Assembly: GCF_900103225.1 (NCBI RefSeq)
Contig: NZ_FNJH01000001.1
Span: forward strand, 618,980-682,979
Length of the DNA stretch: 64,000 bases
Source: Pseudomonas congelans
GTDB lineage: Bacteria > Pseudomonadota > Gammaproteobacteria > Pseudomonadales > Pseudomonadaceae
Direction of reading: 5' to 3'
Below the pieces are notes generated by a model. It was not told the origin of the DNA, made no database searches, and worked only from the letters and a program-made list of their open reading frames with translations. The translations under genes were made by a program, and so were the position numbers. Positions 34,722 through 43,877 of the stretch are shown here, in pieces; position 1 is the first letter of the stretch; each line of letters begins with the position of its first letter.

Positions 34722-35870
34722 TTAGTCGTTGAGGAATTTAAACACAGTGGTCTGGGTGTAGGCCTTGCCAGGATCCAGTCGGGTGCTGGGGAATTTCGGT
34801 TGGTTGGGTGCATCGGGGTAGTGCTGCGTTTCCAGGGTAAAGGCACCCCAGTGCGGGTAGACCTTGCCTGCCTTGCCGTGAATGCTGCCATCCAGGAAGT
34901 TACCGGTGTACAGCTGCACGCCGGGCTCTGTGGTGAACAGTTGCAGTCTGCGGCCTGATTGCGGATCGCTGACCTCGGCGGCCAGTTTCTTCACGTCACC
35001 CCTGGTGTCGAGCACCCAGTTGAAATCAAACCCGCCTTGCTTGGGTTCGGCGTATTTCAGCTGTTGATGGTCATCCTTGATGTGTTTGCCAAACGCGGTG
35101 GGCTTGAGGAAGTCCATGGGCGTGCCAGCCACAGCAGGCAGTTCGCCGGTCGGGATCAGCTTGTCGTTGACCGGGGTATAGTGCGAGGCGTGCAGGGTGG
35201 CGACCTGTTTGAGCACATCACCACTGCCAGCGCCGGCCAGGTTGAAATAACTGTGGTTGGTCAGGTTCAGCACCGTCGGTTTGTCGGTGGTGGCGCGGTA
35301 GTCGATCTTCAGCTCGTTTTTTTCGTTCAGACTGTAGGTCACTTCGGTCAGCAGGGCTCCTGGAAAACCCATCTCGCCGTCCGGCGACAGATAGGTCAGT
35401 TTCACGCCGACCGAATCACCAGTCTTGGTTTCTTCTGCCTTCCACAGTCGCTTGTCAAAACCCTGCGTGCCGCCATGCAGCGCGTTGGTCTTGTCGTTGA
35501 GCGGGACCTGATAGGTTTTGCCATCCAGGCTGAATTTGCCGCCAGCCAGCCGGTTGCCGAAGCGGCCGATGGTCGCGCCGAAATACACCGTACCGTTGTT
35601 CTGATAGCCCTGAACATCGTCGAAACCGAGGACGATGTCTTCGACCTTTCCGGCCTTGTCAGGTACCAGCAGCGATTGCAGCGTCGCGCCATAGGTGATG
35701 ATGCTGGCCTGCACGCCGTGACTGTTGCGCAGGGTGTATTTTTCGACGGCCGAGCCGTCGGACAGTTGGCCGAACGTGCTGTGTTCGCTAGAGAGTGCGG
35801 CGGCCTGTGCGGTCAGGGTGCTGATCATCAAGGACAGTCCAAGGGTGCTGAGGAGCGCATGTTTTTTCAT
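34722..35870 (-). CDS. galM: Aldose 1-epimerase (mutarotase), exported
   Basis: A 382-residue GalM-type mutarotase. A signal peptide is present (residues 1-24, ending TAQA), so it acts in the periplasm. Catalytic motifs are seen: FGATIGRFGNRLAGGKF near residue 98, LHGGTQGFDKRLW with the substrate histidine, NLTNHSYFNLAG with the catalytic histidine, and GVQLYTGNFLDG; the catalytic glutamate is probably in FTLETQHYPDAPN. It interconverts alpha and beta anomers of aldoses before uptake. A shared operator-like motif lies 27 bases upstream. It is divergent from the SMP-30 lactonase and araFGH. Confidence 0.92.
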   Translation of the reverse strand: MKKHALLSTLGLSLMISTLTAQAAALSSEHSTFGQLSDGSAVEKYTLRNSHGVQASIITYGATLQSLLVPDKAGKVEDIVLGFDDVQGYQNNGTVYFGATIGRFGNRLAGGKFSLDGKTYQVPLNDKTNALHGGTQGFDKRLWKAEETKTGDSVGVKLTYLSPDGEMGFPGALLTEVTYSLNEKNELKIDYRATTDKPTVLNLTNHSYFNLAGAGSGDVLKQVATLHASHYTPVNDKLIPTGELPAVAGTPMDFLKPTAFGKHIKDDHQQLKYAEPKQGGFDFNWVLDTRGDVKKLAAEVSDPQSGRRLQLFTTEPGVQLYTGNFLDGSIHGKAGKVYPHWGAFTLETQHYPDAPNQPKFPSTRLDPGKAYTQTTVFKFLND

Positions 35871-35896
35871 CTGATCTGCCTGCTTTTATTGTTATT

Positions 35897-35915
35897 GGTA
35901 AGACTATTTGATCGG
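35897..35915. promoter_or_regulatory. Shared sugar-cluster operator motif, copy 1
   Basis: GGTAAGACTATTTGATCGG lies 27 bases upstream of the aldose epimerase gene. It matches the araF-upstream copy at 37123-37141 in 18 of 19 positions, on the same strand of the window. Confidence 0.55.
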
Positions 35916-35970
35916 ATTCAAGCCGATGCATGGATGTATAGCCTATAAAATGGAGCTTGAAAAATAAATT

Positions 35971-35987
35971 GTAATACTATTTAGTAG
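35971..35987. promoter_or_regulatory. Shared sugar-cluster operator motif, possible copy 3
   Basis: GTAATACTATTTAGTAG matches the first 12 bases of copy 1 from GTAA onwards with one difference and contains the perfect inverted repeat TACTA-TT-TAGTA. It lies 164 bases upstream of the SMP-30 gene. Confidence 0.4.
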
Positions 35988-36150
35988 TGCCATCGTCGCT
36001 GAAGGCTTCTGAGCCACCTTAGCCGATCTGCCGGTTTTTTTGTCAGGCAGCCCGAACGCCATGCAACGGCTCGGCGCTGGCAGAGGTTGGACAAGAGCGC
36101 GACACAAATATCCAAAAGTGCCTTTACAACAATAACAAAGGACATTTTTC

Positions 36151-37023
36151 ATGAACTGGCTGCCCGTTTCCGAGCACCGTTTCAAGCTGGCCGAAGGCGC
36201 CTTCTGGGATGCTGACGAGCAGGCTTTGTATTGGGTCGACATTTCCGGATTTCTGGTGTGTCGGCTGATCGCCGGTCAAGTCCGTCAATGGCGCATGCCC
36301 GAGCCGGTCTCTGCATTTATTCCGACCGAACAGGGCGATGCACTGGTGACACTGGCCAGCGGCGTCTATCGCCTGGACCTGGAATCCGACAAGACATCCT
36401 TGCTGCCGTTCTGCTTGGCAGACCCCACCCCCGGCAATCGCGCCAACGAAGCCCGGTGCGATGCGCGCGGCCATCTCTGGCTTGGCAGCATGCAGAACAA
36501 CATCGATGCCGAGGGCGGCGACGTGCCTTTAGTGCGTCGTTCCGGCGGGTTGTTCCGCGTTGAACCTGATGCTCGCGTGACCCGTTTGCTGGACGGGCAG
36601 GGCATCGTCAACACCCTGCTATGGAATGAAGAGGGTAGCGTGCTGTACAGCGCCGATACCCTGGACGACGTCATTTATCACTATCCGGTGCTTGCAGACG
36701 GTGCTCTGGGGCCACGCAAGGTATGGGCGGCAAAACACGATCGAGGCTCACCCGACGGCTCGGCGATGGATGCCGAAGGGTATGTCTGGAATGCGCGCTG
36801 GGGAGGCAATTGCCTGATCCGCTTTGCCCCGGATGGCAGCGTTGACCGCGTTATCGAGCTGCCGGTCAGCCATCCCACCAGTTGCGTATTCGGTGGTCCT
36901 GACCTGCAGACGCTGTACGTCACCAGTGCCGCGCCTGCCGATGCAAACGGTCGCTTTGACGGCGCGCTGCTGATGGCGCAGGTTGGCGTCAAGGGCACGC
37001 CGTGTCGCCGTTTCGCCGGATGA
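36151..37023 (+). CDS. SMP-30/gluconolactonase family sugar lactonase
   Basis: A 290-residue six-bladed propeller of the SMP-30 family. It shows the entry LAEGAFWDADEQALYWVDI with the metal glutamate near residue 16, the middle GNRANEARCDARGHLWLGSM, the asparagine region GIVNTLLWNEEGSVLYSADT, and GSPDGSAMDAEGYVWNARWGG with the metal aspartate. It hydrolyses sugar lactones in the cytoplasm. Next to araFGH it is probably an L-arabinono- or galactonolactonase of the oxidative pentose/hexose pathway; the dehydrogenase and later enzymes are not in the window. Confidence 0.9.
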   Translation: MNWLPVSEHRFKLAEGAFWDADEQALYWVDISGFLVCRLIAGQVRQWRMPEPVSAFIPTEQGDALVTLASGVYRLDLESDKTSLLPFCLADPTPGNRANEARCDARGHLWLGSMQNNIDAEGGDVPLVRRSGGLFRVEPDARVTRLLDGQGIVNTLLWNEEGSVLYSADTLDDVIYHYPVLADGALGPRKVWAAKHDRGSPDGSAMDAEGYVWNARWGGNCLIRFAPDGSVDRVIELPVSHPTSCVFGGPDLQTLYVTSAAPADANGRFDGALLMAQVGVKGTPCRRFAG

Positions 37024-37122
37024 GCTGTTGAGAAAAATGTCGCGCCGGCGTCTTTTTTGCGACGCCAGCATGATGCTTGAGGCAAGGGTGACATTAGGTT
37101 ACATAGCGGTCACTCGTTATAT

Positions 37123-37141
37123 GGTATGACTATTTGATCGG
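37123..37141. promoter_or_regulatory. Shared sugar-cluster operator motif, copy 2
   Basis: GGTATGACTATTTGATCGG lies 76 bases upstream of the araF start. It repeats copy 1 before the epimerase gene with a single mismatch, so both promoters are likely controlled by the same sugar-responsive regulator. Confidence 0.55.
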
Positions 37142-37216
37142 TTCTGGACGCTTCGGCGTTTGCAATCGCCACCTCGCTGGTCGCTGTAGCTATTCAATAA
37201 AAATAAGGAGTTAGCT

Positions 37217-38230
37217 ATGTTGAGTCGTCACGGGATTCGTTCCCTGTGCTGTGCCGCCGTCACTACTGCCATTCTGGGCATGAGTGGCATCACATCCGCT
37301 GCTGAAGAAGTCAAAATCGGCTTTCTGGTCAAGCAGGCTGAAGAACCCTGGTTCCAGACCGAGTGGCAATTCGCCGAAAAAGCCGGGAAAGAGCTTGGCT
37401 TCACCGTCATCAAGATTGCCGTTCCCGACGGTGAGAAGACCCTGTCCGCGATCGACAACCTGGCTGCCAACGGCGTCAAAGGTTTCGTGATCTGCCCACC
37501 TGACGTTTCGCTGGGCCCTGCCATCGTCGCCAAGGCCAAGGCTAATGGCATGAAGGTCATGGCCGTGGACGACCGCTTCGTCGATGCGAAGGGGAAACCG
37601 ATGGAGGATGTGCCGTATCTCGGCATGGCGGCTTTCGAGGTTGGCCAGAAACAGGGCGCCGCCATGGCCACTGAAGCGAAGAATCGCAAGTGGGATGAGG
37701 GCGACTGGAAAAACACCTACGCGATCATCAACACCTACAGCGAACTCGATACCGGCAAGAAACGCACTGACGGCTCGGTGGATGCGTTGAAAAAAGCAGG
37801 CTTGCCAGCCGACCACATTCTGTTTTCTCCGCAAAAGACACTTGATGTTCCTGGAGGCATGGACGCTACCAACTCGGCGCTGCCGAAGCTGCCACGCGAA
37901 GCCAAGAACCTCATCATCGGTGGCATGAACGACAACACCGTACTGGGCGGCGTACGTGCCACTTCGGGCGCCGGCTTCGCTGCCACAAACGTGATAGGGA
38001 TCGGGATCAATGGCACCGATGCCATCGATGAATTGAAGAAAAAAGAAAGCGGCTTCTTTGGTTCGATGCTGCCTAGCCCTGACAAGGAAGGCTACCGCAC
38101 GGCCGAATACGTGTTCAATTGGGTCACCAAGGGGGTCGAGCCGCCCAAGTACACCGCTATGGATGATGTGACATTGATCACTCGCGAAAACTTCCAGGAA
38201 GTGCTGACCAAAATCGGTCTGTGGAAGTGA
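37217..38230 (+). CDS. araF: L-arabinose ABC transporter substrate-binding protein
   Basis: A 337-residue periplasmic binding protein of the sugar-binding type 1 family. A signal peptide ends near residue 27 (ITSAAEE). The sequence EVKIGFLVKQAEEPWFQTEWQFAEKAG matches AraF, as do VMAVDDRFVDAKG in the hinge region and the late IGIGINGTDAIDEL. It delivers L-arabinose (possibly D-galactose) to AraGH. AGGAG lies before the ATG. A strong hairpin lies between araF and araG and may favour high araF expression. Confidence 0.92.
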   Translation: MLSRHGIRSLCCAAVTTAILGMSGITSAAEEVKIGFLVKQAEEPWFQTEWQFAEKAGKELGFTVIKIAVPDGEKTLSAIDNLAANGVKGFVICPPDVSLGPAIVAKAKANGMKVMAVDDRFVDAKGKPMEDVPYLGMAAFEVGQKQGAAMATEAKNRKWDEGDWKNTYAIINTYSELDTGKKRTDGSVDALKKAGLPADHILFSPQKTLDVPGGMDATNSALPKLPREAKNLIIGGMNDNTVLGGVRATSGAGFAATNVIGIGINGTDAIDELKKKESGFFGSMLPSPDKEGYRTAEYVFNWVTKGVEPPKYTAMDDVTLITRENFQEVLTKIGLWK

Positions 38231-38237
38231 GCTGAAC

Positions 38238-38262
38238 GAGGGGCCTGATGTTCAGGCCCCTC
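38238..38262 (+). other. Intercistronic hairpin between araF and araG
   Basis: GAGGGGCCTGA / TCAGGCCCCTC form a perfect 11-base stem with loop TGT and no T-run. It lies between the araF stop and the araG ribosome-binding site and looks like an mRNA-stabilising element that raises araF over araGH. Confidence 0.6.
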
Positions 38263-38284
38263 ACACGTGCGAGGAGATTGGTTC

Positions 38285-39808
38285 ATGCAACAGGCTATCG
38301 AGCAACACGCCACAGGCGGTGCCTTGCGCTTCAACGGCATCGGCAAGGTCTTCCCCGGCGTCAAGGCGCTTTCGGATATCAGTTTCGAAGCGCGTCCTGG
38401 CAGCGTCCACGCATTGATGGGTGAAAACGGTGCCGGTAAATCCACGCTGCTGAAGGTTCTCGGCGGCTCTTATCAGCCCAGTAGCGGCACCTTGCAGATC
38501 GGCGAGCAGAGCTATCAGTTCAAGTCCACCGCCGAGAGCATTGCGGCGGGTGTGGCGGTGATTCACCAGGAATTGCATCTGGTGCCGGAAATGACCGTTG
38601 CCGAGAACCTGCTGCTCGGGCACATGCTTAATCGTTTCGGTCTGATCAATCGCGGTGCGATGTACCGTCGTGCCGGCGAACTGCTCAAGGGCCTCGCTGA
38701 CGAGATTGACCCGCGTACACGCCTGGGCGACCTTTCGCTGGGCCAGCGGCAATTGGTCGAAATCGCCAAGGCCATGTCGCGCAATGCCCATGTCATTGCC
38801 TTCGACGAGCCCACCAGTAGCCTGTCGGCGCGTGAGATCGACCGACTGATGGCAATCATCGTACGCCTGCGCGACGAGGGCCGAGTGATTCTTTACGTGT
38901 CGCATCGCATGGAAGAAATCTTCCGTGTCTGCGATGCGGTGACGGTGTTCAAGGACGGGCGCTTTGTCAAAACGTTCGAGCAAATGGCCGATCTCGACCA
39001 TGACCGACTGGTGACCTGCATGGTCGGTCGCGATATCCAGAACATCTACAACTACCGTCCGCGCCAGCATCAGGGGCCAAGCCTGCGCGTGACCGGCCTG
39101 CTGGGGCCCGGCTTGCATGAGCCGGTCACCTTTGCCGTGCAGAAGGGCGAAGTGCTGGGCTTCTTCGGCCTGGTCGGCGCCGGGCGTACCGAGCTGTTCC
39201 GGTTGCTCTCGGGGCTTACCCGCAGCTCTGCAGGCACCCTGCAACTGGACGGCAAACCGCTGACACTAAAGTCACCGCGTGATGCCATCGAAGCCGGAAT
39301 TCTGCTTTGCCCCGAGGACCGCAAGAAGGAAGGCATCGTGCCGCTGTCCAGCGTTGCGGAGAACATCAACATCGGTGCGCGCCCCCGGCACGTGAACCTT
39401 GGCTGCCTGATTCAGGGCCGCTGGGAGCGTGACAACGCGCGCAGCCAGATCAAGTCGATGAACGTCAAGACGCCGTCGCCCGAGCAGCAGATCATGTACC
39501 TCTCCGGCGGCAATCAACAGAAGGCGATCCTCGGTCGCTGGTTGTCGATGCCCATGAAAGTCCTGCTGCTGGACGAGCCGACTCGCGGGATCGACGTCGG
39601 GGCCAAGTCCGAGATTTACGAGATCATTCACAACCTGGCCGCGGACGGTATTGCGGTGATCGTGGTCTCCAGCGATCTGATGGAAGTGATGGGCATTTCT
39701 GACCGTATTCTGGTGATGAGCGAAGGCGCCATCACCGGCGAACTCAATCGCGACGAGGCTGACGAGTCGCGACTCCTGCAATTGGCTCTGCCTCGCACGC
39801 GCGGCTGA
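38285..39808 (+). CDS. araG: L-arabinose ABC transporter ATP-binding protein
   Basis: A 507-residue double ABC ATPase. The first cassette has Walker A GENGAGKST near residue 45 and signature LSLGQRQLVEIAKA; the second has GAGRTELFRLLSG in place of a classic P-loop and signature LSGGNQQKA with Walker B VLLLDEPTRGIDVGAK. This two-half layout with a degenerate second P-loop is typical of AraG/RbsA/MglA. The start at 38285 follows GAGGAG; an upstream in-frame start is less likely. Confidence 0.93.
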   Translation: MQQAIEQHATGGALRFNGIGKVFPGVKALSDISFEARPGSVHALMGENGAGKSTLLKVLGGSYQPSSGTLQIGEQSYQFKSTAESIAAGVAVIHQELHLVPEMTVAENLLLGHMLNRFGLINRGAMYRRAGELLKGLADEIDPRTRLGDLSLGQRQLVEIAKAMSRNAHVIAFDEPTSSLSAREIDRLMAIIVRLRDEGRVILYVSHRMEEIFRVCDAVTVFKDGRFVKTFEQMADLDHDRLVTCMVGRDIQNIYNYRPRQHQGPSLRVTGLLGPGLHEPVTFAVQKGEVLGFFGLVGAGRTELFRLLSGLTRSSAGTLQLDGKPLTLKSPRDAIEAGILLCPEDRKKEGIVPLSSVAENINIGARPRHVNLGCLIQGRWERDNARSQIKSMNVKTPSPEQQIMYLSGGNQQKAILGRWLSMPMKVLLLDEPTRGIDVGAKSEIYEIIHNLAADGIAVIVVSSDLMEVMGISDRILVMSEGAITGELNRDEADESRLLQLALPRTRG

Positions 39809-39848
39809 CAATCGGTCCCTGACCATGAACAATAAAAAAGAGGTGCGT

Positions 39849-40814
39849 ATGTCTACCGAATCCAGCCTGCAGGCTCCCCGTCAGGGCATGAACCTGCGTC
39901 GTTTTGCCGATGACTGGGTGATGCTCCTGGCTGCCGTGGGGATCTTCCTGCTGTGTGCCGTGTTCATCGATAACTTCATGTCGCCTTTGAATATGCGCGG
40001 CCTGGGCCTGGCGATTTCCACTGTAGGTATCGCTGCCTGCACCATGCTCTTCTGCCTGGCGTCCGGGCACTTCGACCTTTCGGTCGGTTCGGTGCTGGCC
40101 TGTTCCGGGGTTATCGCCAGTATCGTCATCCGCGACACCGACAGTGTGTTTCTGGGTGTCTCGGCAGCCCTGGCACTCGGCCTGGTAGTAGGCCTGATCA
40201 ACGGCATCGTGATCGCCAAGCTGCGCATCAACGCCCTGATCACCACCCTGGCAACGATGCAGATCGTGCGCGGCCTGGCGTACATTTTCTCCAACGGCAA
40301 GGCCGTCGGCGTTTCCAACGAGGATTTCTTCATCTTTGGCAACGGCCAGGTATACGGCGTGCCGGTACCGATTTTGATCACCATTGCCTGCTTCATATTT
40401 TTCGGCTGGTTGCTCAATTACACCACTTACGGGCGCAACACCATGGCCATCGGCGGCAATCAGGAAGCCGCGCTGCTGGCGGGTGTACACGTAGACCGCA
40501 CCAAGATAATCATTTTCGCCGTCCACGGCCTGGTCGGTGCGCTGGCGGGTGTGGTGCTGGCCTCACGCATGACCTCGGGACAGCCGATGATCGGGCAGGG
40601 CTTCGAGCTGACGATCATTTCTGCCTGCGTGTTGGGTGGTGTTTCGCTGAGTGGCGGTATCGGCATGATCCGTCATGTGATCGCCGGTGTACTGATTCTG
40701 GCGATCATCGAGAATGCGATGAACCTCAAGAACATCGACACCTTCTACCAGTACGTGATTCGCGGCACGATCTTGCTGCTGGCGGTGATCATTGACCGGA
40801 TGAAGCGTCGCTGA
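39849..40814 (+). CDS. araH: L-arabinose ABC transporter permease
   Basis: A 321-residue permease of the BPD_transp_2 family with about eight to ten membrane helices. It shows the GHFDLSVGSVLACSGV motif near residue 78 and TTYGRNTMAIGGNQEAALLAGV near residue 205, which contacts the ATPase. The start at 39849 has GAGG five bases upstream; an ATG 24 bases earlier is in frame. It ends the araFGH operon. Confidence 0.92.
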   Translation: MSTESSLQAPRQGMNLRRFADDWVMLLAAVGIFLLCAVFIDNFMSPLNMRGLGLAISTVGIAACTMLFCLASGHFDLSVGSVLACSGVIASIVIRDTDSVFLGVSAALALGLVVGLINGIVIAKLRINALITTLATMQIVRGLAYIFSNGKAVGVSNEDFFIFGNGQVYGVPVPILITIACFIFFGWLLNYTTYGRNTMAIGGNQEAALLAGVHVDRTKIIIFAVHGLVGALAGVVLASRMTSGQPMIGQGFELTIISACVLGGVSLSGGIGMIRHVIAGVLILAIIENAMNLKNIDTFYQYVIRGTILLLAVIIDRMKRR

Positions 40815-40823
40815 CTTGAACAG

Positions 40824-40849
40824 GGCGCTGGTTCTAATGAATCAGCGCC
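40824..40849 (+). terminator. Probable terminator hairpin after araH
   Basis: GGCGCTG / CAGCGCC with a 12-base partly paired loop lies nine bases after the araH stop, followed by only GGTTTC, so termination strength is uncertain. Confidence 0.4.
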
Positions 40850-40970
40850 GCGGTTTCATACCGGATTCAGTCCCTTGTTACGCTTCATCAACCGCCAAAA
40901 GTGTCACTACTGTGGTAGTTGAAATAGCAAACCTCTCCTGCATGCGCTCTTGATTCGTGCCTGTCGCGTT

Positions 40971-42284
40971 TCAGCGGGAATGCGAAGCGAGCGCCGAGCT
41001 GCCCAGCCGGGTCAGTCCGTAAAGCGCAGCACCGACCGCCAGCATGATGCCTGCCCGCAGCCAGGTTTCCGGACCTTGCTGGGTGAGCAGCAACAGGCAC
41101 GAAAGAATGCCCAGCAGCGGAATGACCCAGTGGACCTGAAAGTGCCCGGCTTCGACCTTGTCGCGCTTGAGTACCAGCACGGCGACGTTCACGCTGAGAA
41201 ACACAAAGAGCAGCAACAGCACGACGGTCTCGGCGAGGATGGTCAGGGTGCTGGTGAAGGACAGGGCAATGGCTACCAGCGTGGTCGCCAGAATCGCCAG
41301 CCCCGGCGTGCGGCGCTTGGGCAGAACCGACCCCATCACCGCAGGTAACAGGCCTTCGCGAGCCATGCCGAAGGTCAGGCGGCTGGCCATGATCATGGTC
41401 AGCAGCGCGCCGTTGGCGACAGCAATCAATGCAATGACCGCAAACCAGGGCGCAGGTATGCCGAGGCCCGAGGCACTGACCACGTCCATCAGTGGCGCTT
41501 GCGAATCCTTCAACTGCTCGACGGGCAAGACCATCGCTGCCCCCACGCCGACCAGCATGTAGACCGCGCCGGCAGCCAGCAGCGCGCCGAACAGGGCTCG
41601 TGGATAGACCCTGCGCACATCCTTGATCTCTTCGGCAAGATTGGCCGAAGTTTCAAAGCCCACGAACGAATAGAAGGCCAGCAGCGATGCGCCGAGGATC
41701 GCTGTAGCAGGTGAGGCGGTATCCAGTTCGAACACCCGTTGTGGCACGCCTTGCCCCTGGCTGACGAACCATACTGCCGCTGCGATCACCATCAGCAGGC
41801 CGCTCAGCTCGATGACCGTCATGACCAGATTGGCTGAAAGCGATTCCTTGATACCGCGTGCATTGAGCAGGCCGACGATGACCAGAAATGCCACACAGAC
41901 CCACTGCGCAGGCCAGTCGAGCAGCGCCTGGAAGTAAACGCCGGCAAACGCCACGGCCAGCCCGGCGGCGCTGGTAACGCCTGCCGCAACCATGGAAAAG
42001 CCAACCAGAAACGATAGCAGCGGTTTGCCGAAGGCTTTTTCGGCGTACACCGCGGCACCGCCTGCACGCGGGTATTTGGTCACCAGTTCGGCGTAGGACG
42101 CCGCGGTCAGCAATGCAAAGCACAGGGCGATCAGCAAGGGCGCCCAGATGGCTCCGCCGACGCGTCCGGCGATCGTGCCTGCCAACGCGTAAACGCCGGC
42201 CCCCAGCACGTCGCCAAGGATGAACAGGGTCAGCATGGGCGCCGTGATGGCCCGGCGCAGCGATGAAGTCTCGGCAGTGGCCAT
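40971..42284 (-). CDS. APC family amino acid permease
   Basis: A 437-residue protein with about twelve membrane helices of the amino acid-polyamine-organocation family. The first helix has the typical unwound GDVLGAGVYALAGTIAG segment, followed by YAELVTKYPRAGGAAVYAEKAFG. A later conserved stretch is ILGASLLAFYSFVGFETSANLAEEIKDVRRVYPRA. The substrate is probably an amino acid or related compound. The ATG at 42284 is preferred to a TTG two codons earlier. It stands alone. Confidence 0.9.
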   Translation of the reverse strand: MATAETSSLRRAITAPMLTLFILGDVLGAGVYALAGTIAGRVGGAIWAPLLIALCFALLTAASYAELVTKYPRAGGAAVYAEKAFGKPLLSFLVGFSMVAAGVTSAAGLAVAFAGVYFQALLDWPAQWVCVAFLVIVGLLNARGIKESLSANLVMTVIELSGLLMVIAAAVWFVSQGQGVPQRVFELDTASPATAILGASLLAFYSFVGFETSANLAEEIKDVRRVYPRALFGALLAAGAVYMLVGVGAAMVLPVEQLKDSQAPLMDVVSASGLGIPAPWFAVIALIAVANGALLTMIMASRLTFGMAREGLLPAVMGSVLPKRRTPGLAILATTLVAIALSFTSTLTILAETVVLLLLFVFLSVNVAVLVLKRDKVEAGHFQVHWVIPLLGILSCLLLLTQQGPETWLRAGIMLAVGAALYGLTRLGSSALASHSR

Positions 42285-42489
42285 GGTCAAGGATTCCTTT
42301 CTCTACAGGTGCAGGTATCAACAGCAGAGCGTCGCGCGGCAGGTAAATTCAAAACGATCGGGACTGGCCTGGACCAGCGGCGCTGTTAGCGGCTTGAAGC
42401 TGCAATAAACACTGTCCGCAAAAAAGATGGAGCATTGCGTGGCGGAGGGGTCTCAATGAGACATTTGATGAATCAGCCAAGAGGCGAAC

Positions 42490-42732
42490 ATGAGTAATAG
42501 CAGCCAGCAGCAGTTCAGGTCAGTCTGCGCAACCTTGCAATCGTTGCGCAAGCAAGTGGGTGATCTGCAGCTCAGTGAACTCGAGCGTGCCGACAGCCTG
42601 CGCGGCCATCAGACAGTGGACGACAGGGAGGCCATTCAACAATCGTTCGTGGCACTTGAACAGGCTATCGATGATATGGAAGTAACGCTTGCCAGCATTG
42701 GTGAGGCCACTGGAGAGATTGGCAAGCTGTAA
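42490..42732 (+). CDS. Small helical hypothetical protein
   Basis: An 80-residue soluble protein, largely helical, starting MSNSSQQQFRSVCATLQSLR with heptad-like hydrophobic spacing and an acidic C-terminal helix (QAIDDMEVTLASIGEATGEIG). GAGGCG lies just before the ATG. A short coiled coil is plausible. No family is recognised. Confidence 0.6.
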   Translation: MSNSSQQQFRSVCATLQSLRKQVGDLQLSELERADSLRGHQTVDDREAIQQSFVALEQAIDDMEVTLASIGEATGEIGKL

Positions 42733-42842
42733 GCGCATGGCGGTGCCGTCCTCAAGCGCGCAGCGTGAACCATAAGCGATTTTCCGGGTCTTATCTCGAC
42801 CCTGAAATGCATGCCACGCCTTTCCTCTTCGAGTCCGTTCTC

Positions 42843-43703
42843 ATGCCCGCATTGCCCCGTTGTTCCTGGCGCATCTGCTTGTACCTGGTCCCGTTGTTGC
42901 CCCTGTACGCGGGCTCTGTCAGCGCTGCCGAAGAGCGACAACTGGTCCAGGCGATCAACGATTTCCGGGGCCAACCGCAGCGTTGCGAAGCGCGGACCAC
43001 AAACATCTCCAGAGCCTTGGCGCTCAATTCCAGCGTGGCATTGCCGATCGGCTTCAGCGGTAATTTACGTGATTCACTCAAGGCATCCGGCTATCAGGCG
43101 GTCACTGTGCGGACCTTGCGACTGGCCGGCGCGCAAAGCGCCGGTGCAGCCTTCGACATGCTCAGGAGCCGCTATTGCGGCGCGTTGCTCGATCCGCAAT
43201 ACGCTGACATCGGCATCACCCGGCAGGGTGGTGACTGGCGCGTGGTGCTGGCCAAGCCGTTGATCGACGAGAGCCTTGAAGATGCGCGCTCGGCTGCACA
43301 GGCGCTGCTGGCGCAGGTCAATGCCGCGCGTGCCGAGCCACGCCTGTGTGGCAAGCGGCCTTTTCCGTCGGCTCGGCCGTTGAGCTGGAATACCACACTG
43401 GAAACTGCCGCGCAGGGGCACAGCCAGTCGATGGCCAGCGAGAATTACTTTACCCACCGCGGTTTTGATAATGACTCGCCAGCGGATCGCGCGCGTGCTG
43501 CCGGTTACGGCGGACGGCAGATCGGTGAAAACATCGCCGCAGGGCAGAGCACGGCCAGCAAGGCCATGGCGAGCTGGCTGGCCAGCCCGGGGCATTGCGC
43601 CAACCTGATGAACCCGATGTTTACCGAAGTCGGCGCAGCTTATGCGACAGCTACCAACGCTGACTACGGCGTGTACTGGACGATGCTGTTCGGAGCGCCC
43701 TGA
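42843..43703 (+). CDS. CAP (SCP/PR-1) domain secreted protein
   Basis: A 286-residue protein with a signal peptide (ending VSAAEE near residue 24), an N-terminal region of about 125 residues and a C-terminal CAP domain. The CAP domain shows LETAAQGHSQSMASENYFTHRG with the conserved histidine, GENIAAGQSTASKAMASWLASPGHCANLMNP, and the late FTEVGAAYATA. Bacterial CAP proteins are periplasmic or secreted and of unclear biochemical activity. The start is chosen as the ATG directly before the signal peptide; the frame is open further upstream. Confidence 0.85.
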   Translation: MPALPRCSWRICLYLVPLLPLYAGSVSAAEERQLVQAINDFRGQPQRCEARTTNISRALALNSSVALPIGFSGNLRDSLKASGYQAVTVRTLRLAGAQSAGAAFDMLRSRYCGALLDPQYADIGITRQGGDWRVVLAKPLIDESLEDARSAAQALLAQVNAARAEPRLCGKRPFPSARPLSWNTTLETAAQGHSQSMASENYFTHRGFDNDSPADRARAAGYGGRQIGENIAAGQSTASKAMASWLASPGHCANLMNPMFTEVGAAYATATNADYGVYWTMLFGAP

Positions 43704-43877
43704 CCGGCAGCCAGCACCGCAGCGACTTTGTTCACTTGGCAGTCAAGCCGAATACCGTCTGTCGCCCGTTCGACGTTATTTGAAAACCCCTGCTGATGAG
43801 GAGCGGTCGGTTGTACCACAAGGACCGTGCTCGAACGGCGCGTCCGGTGGCTGCAGCAGCGAGGTGTAACAGACGTC

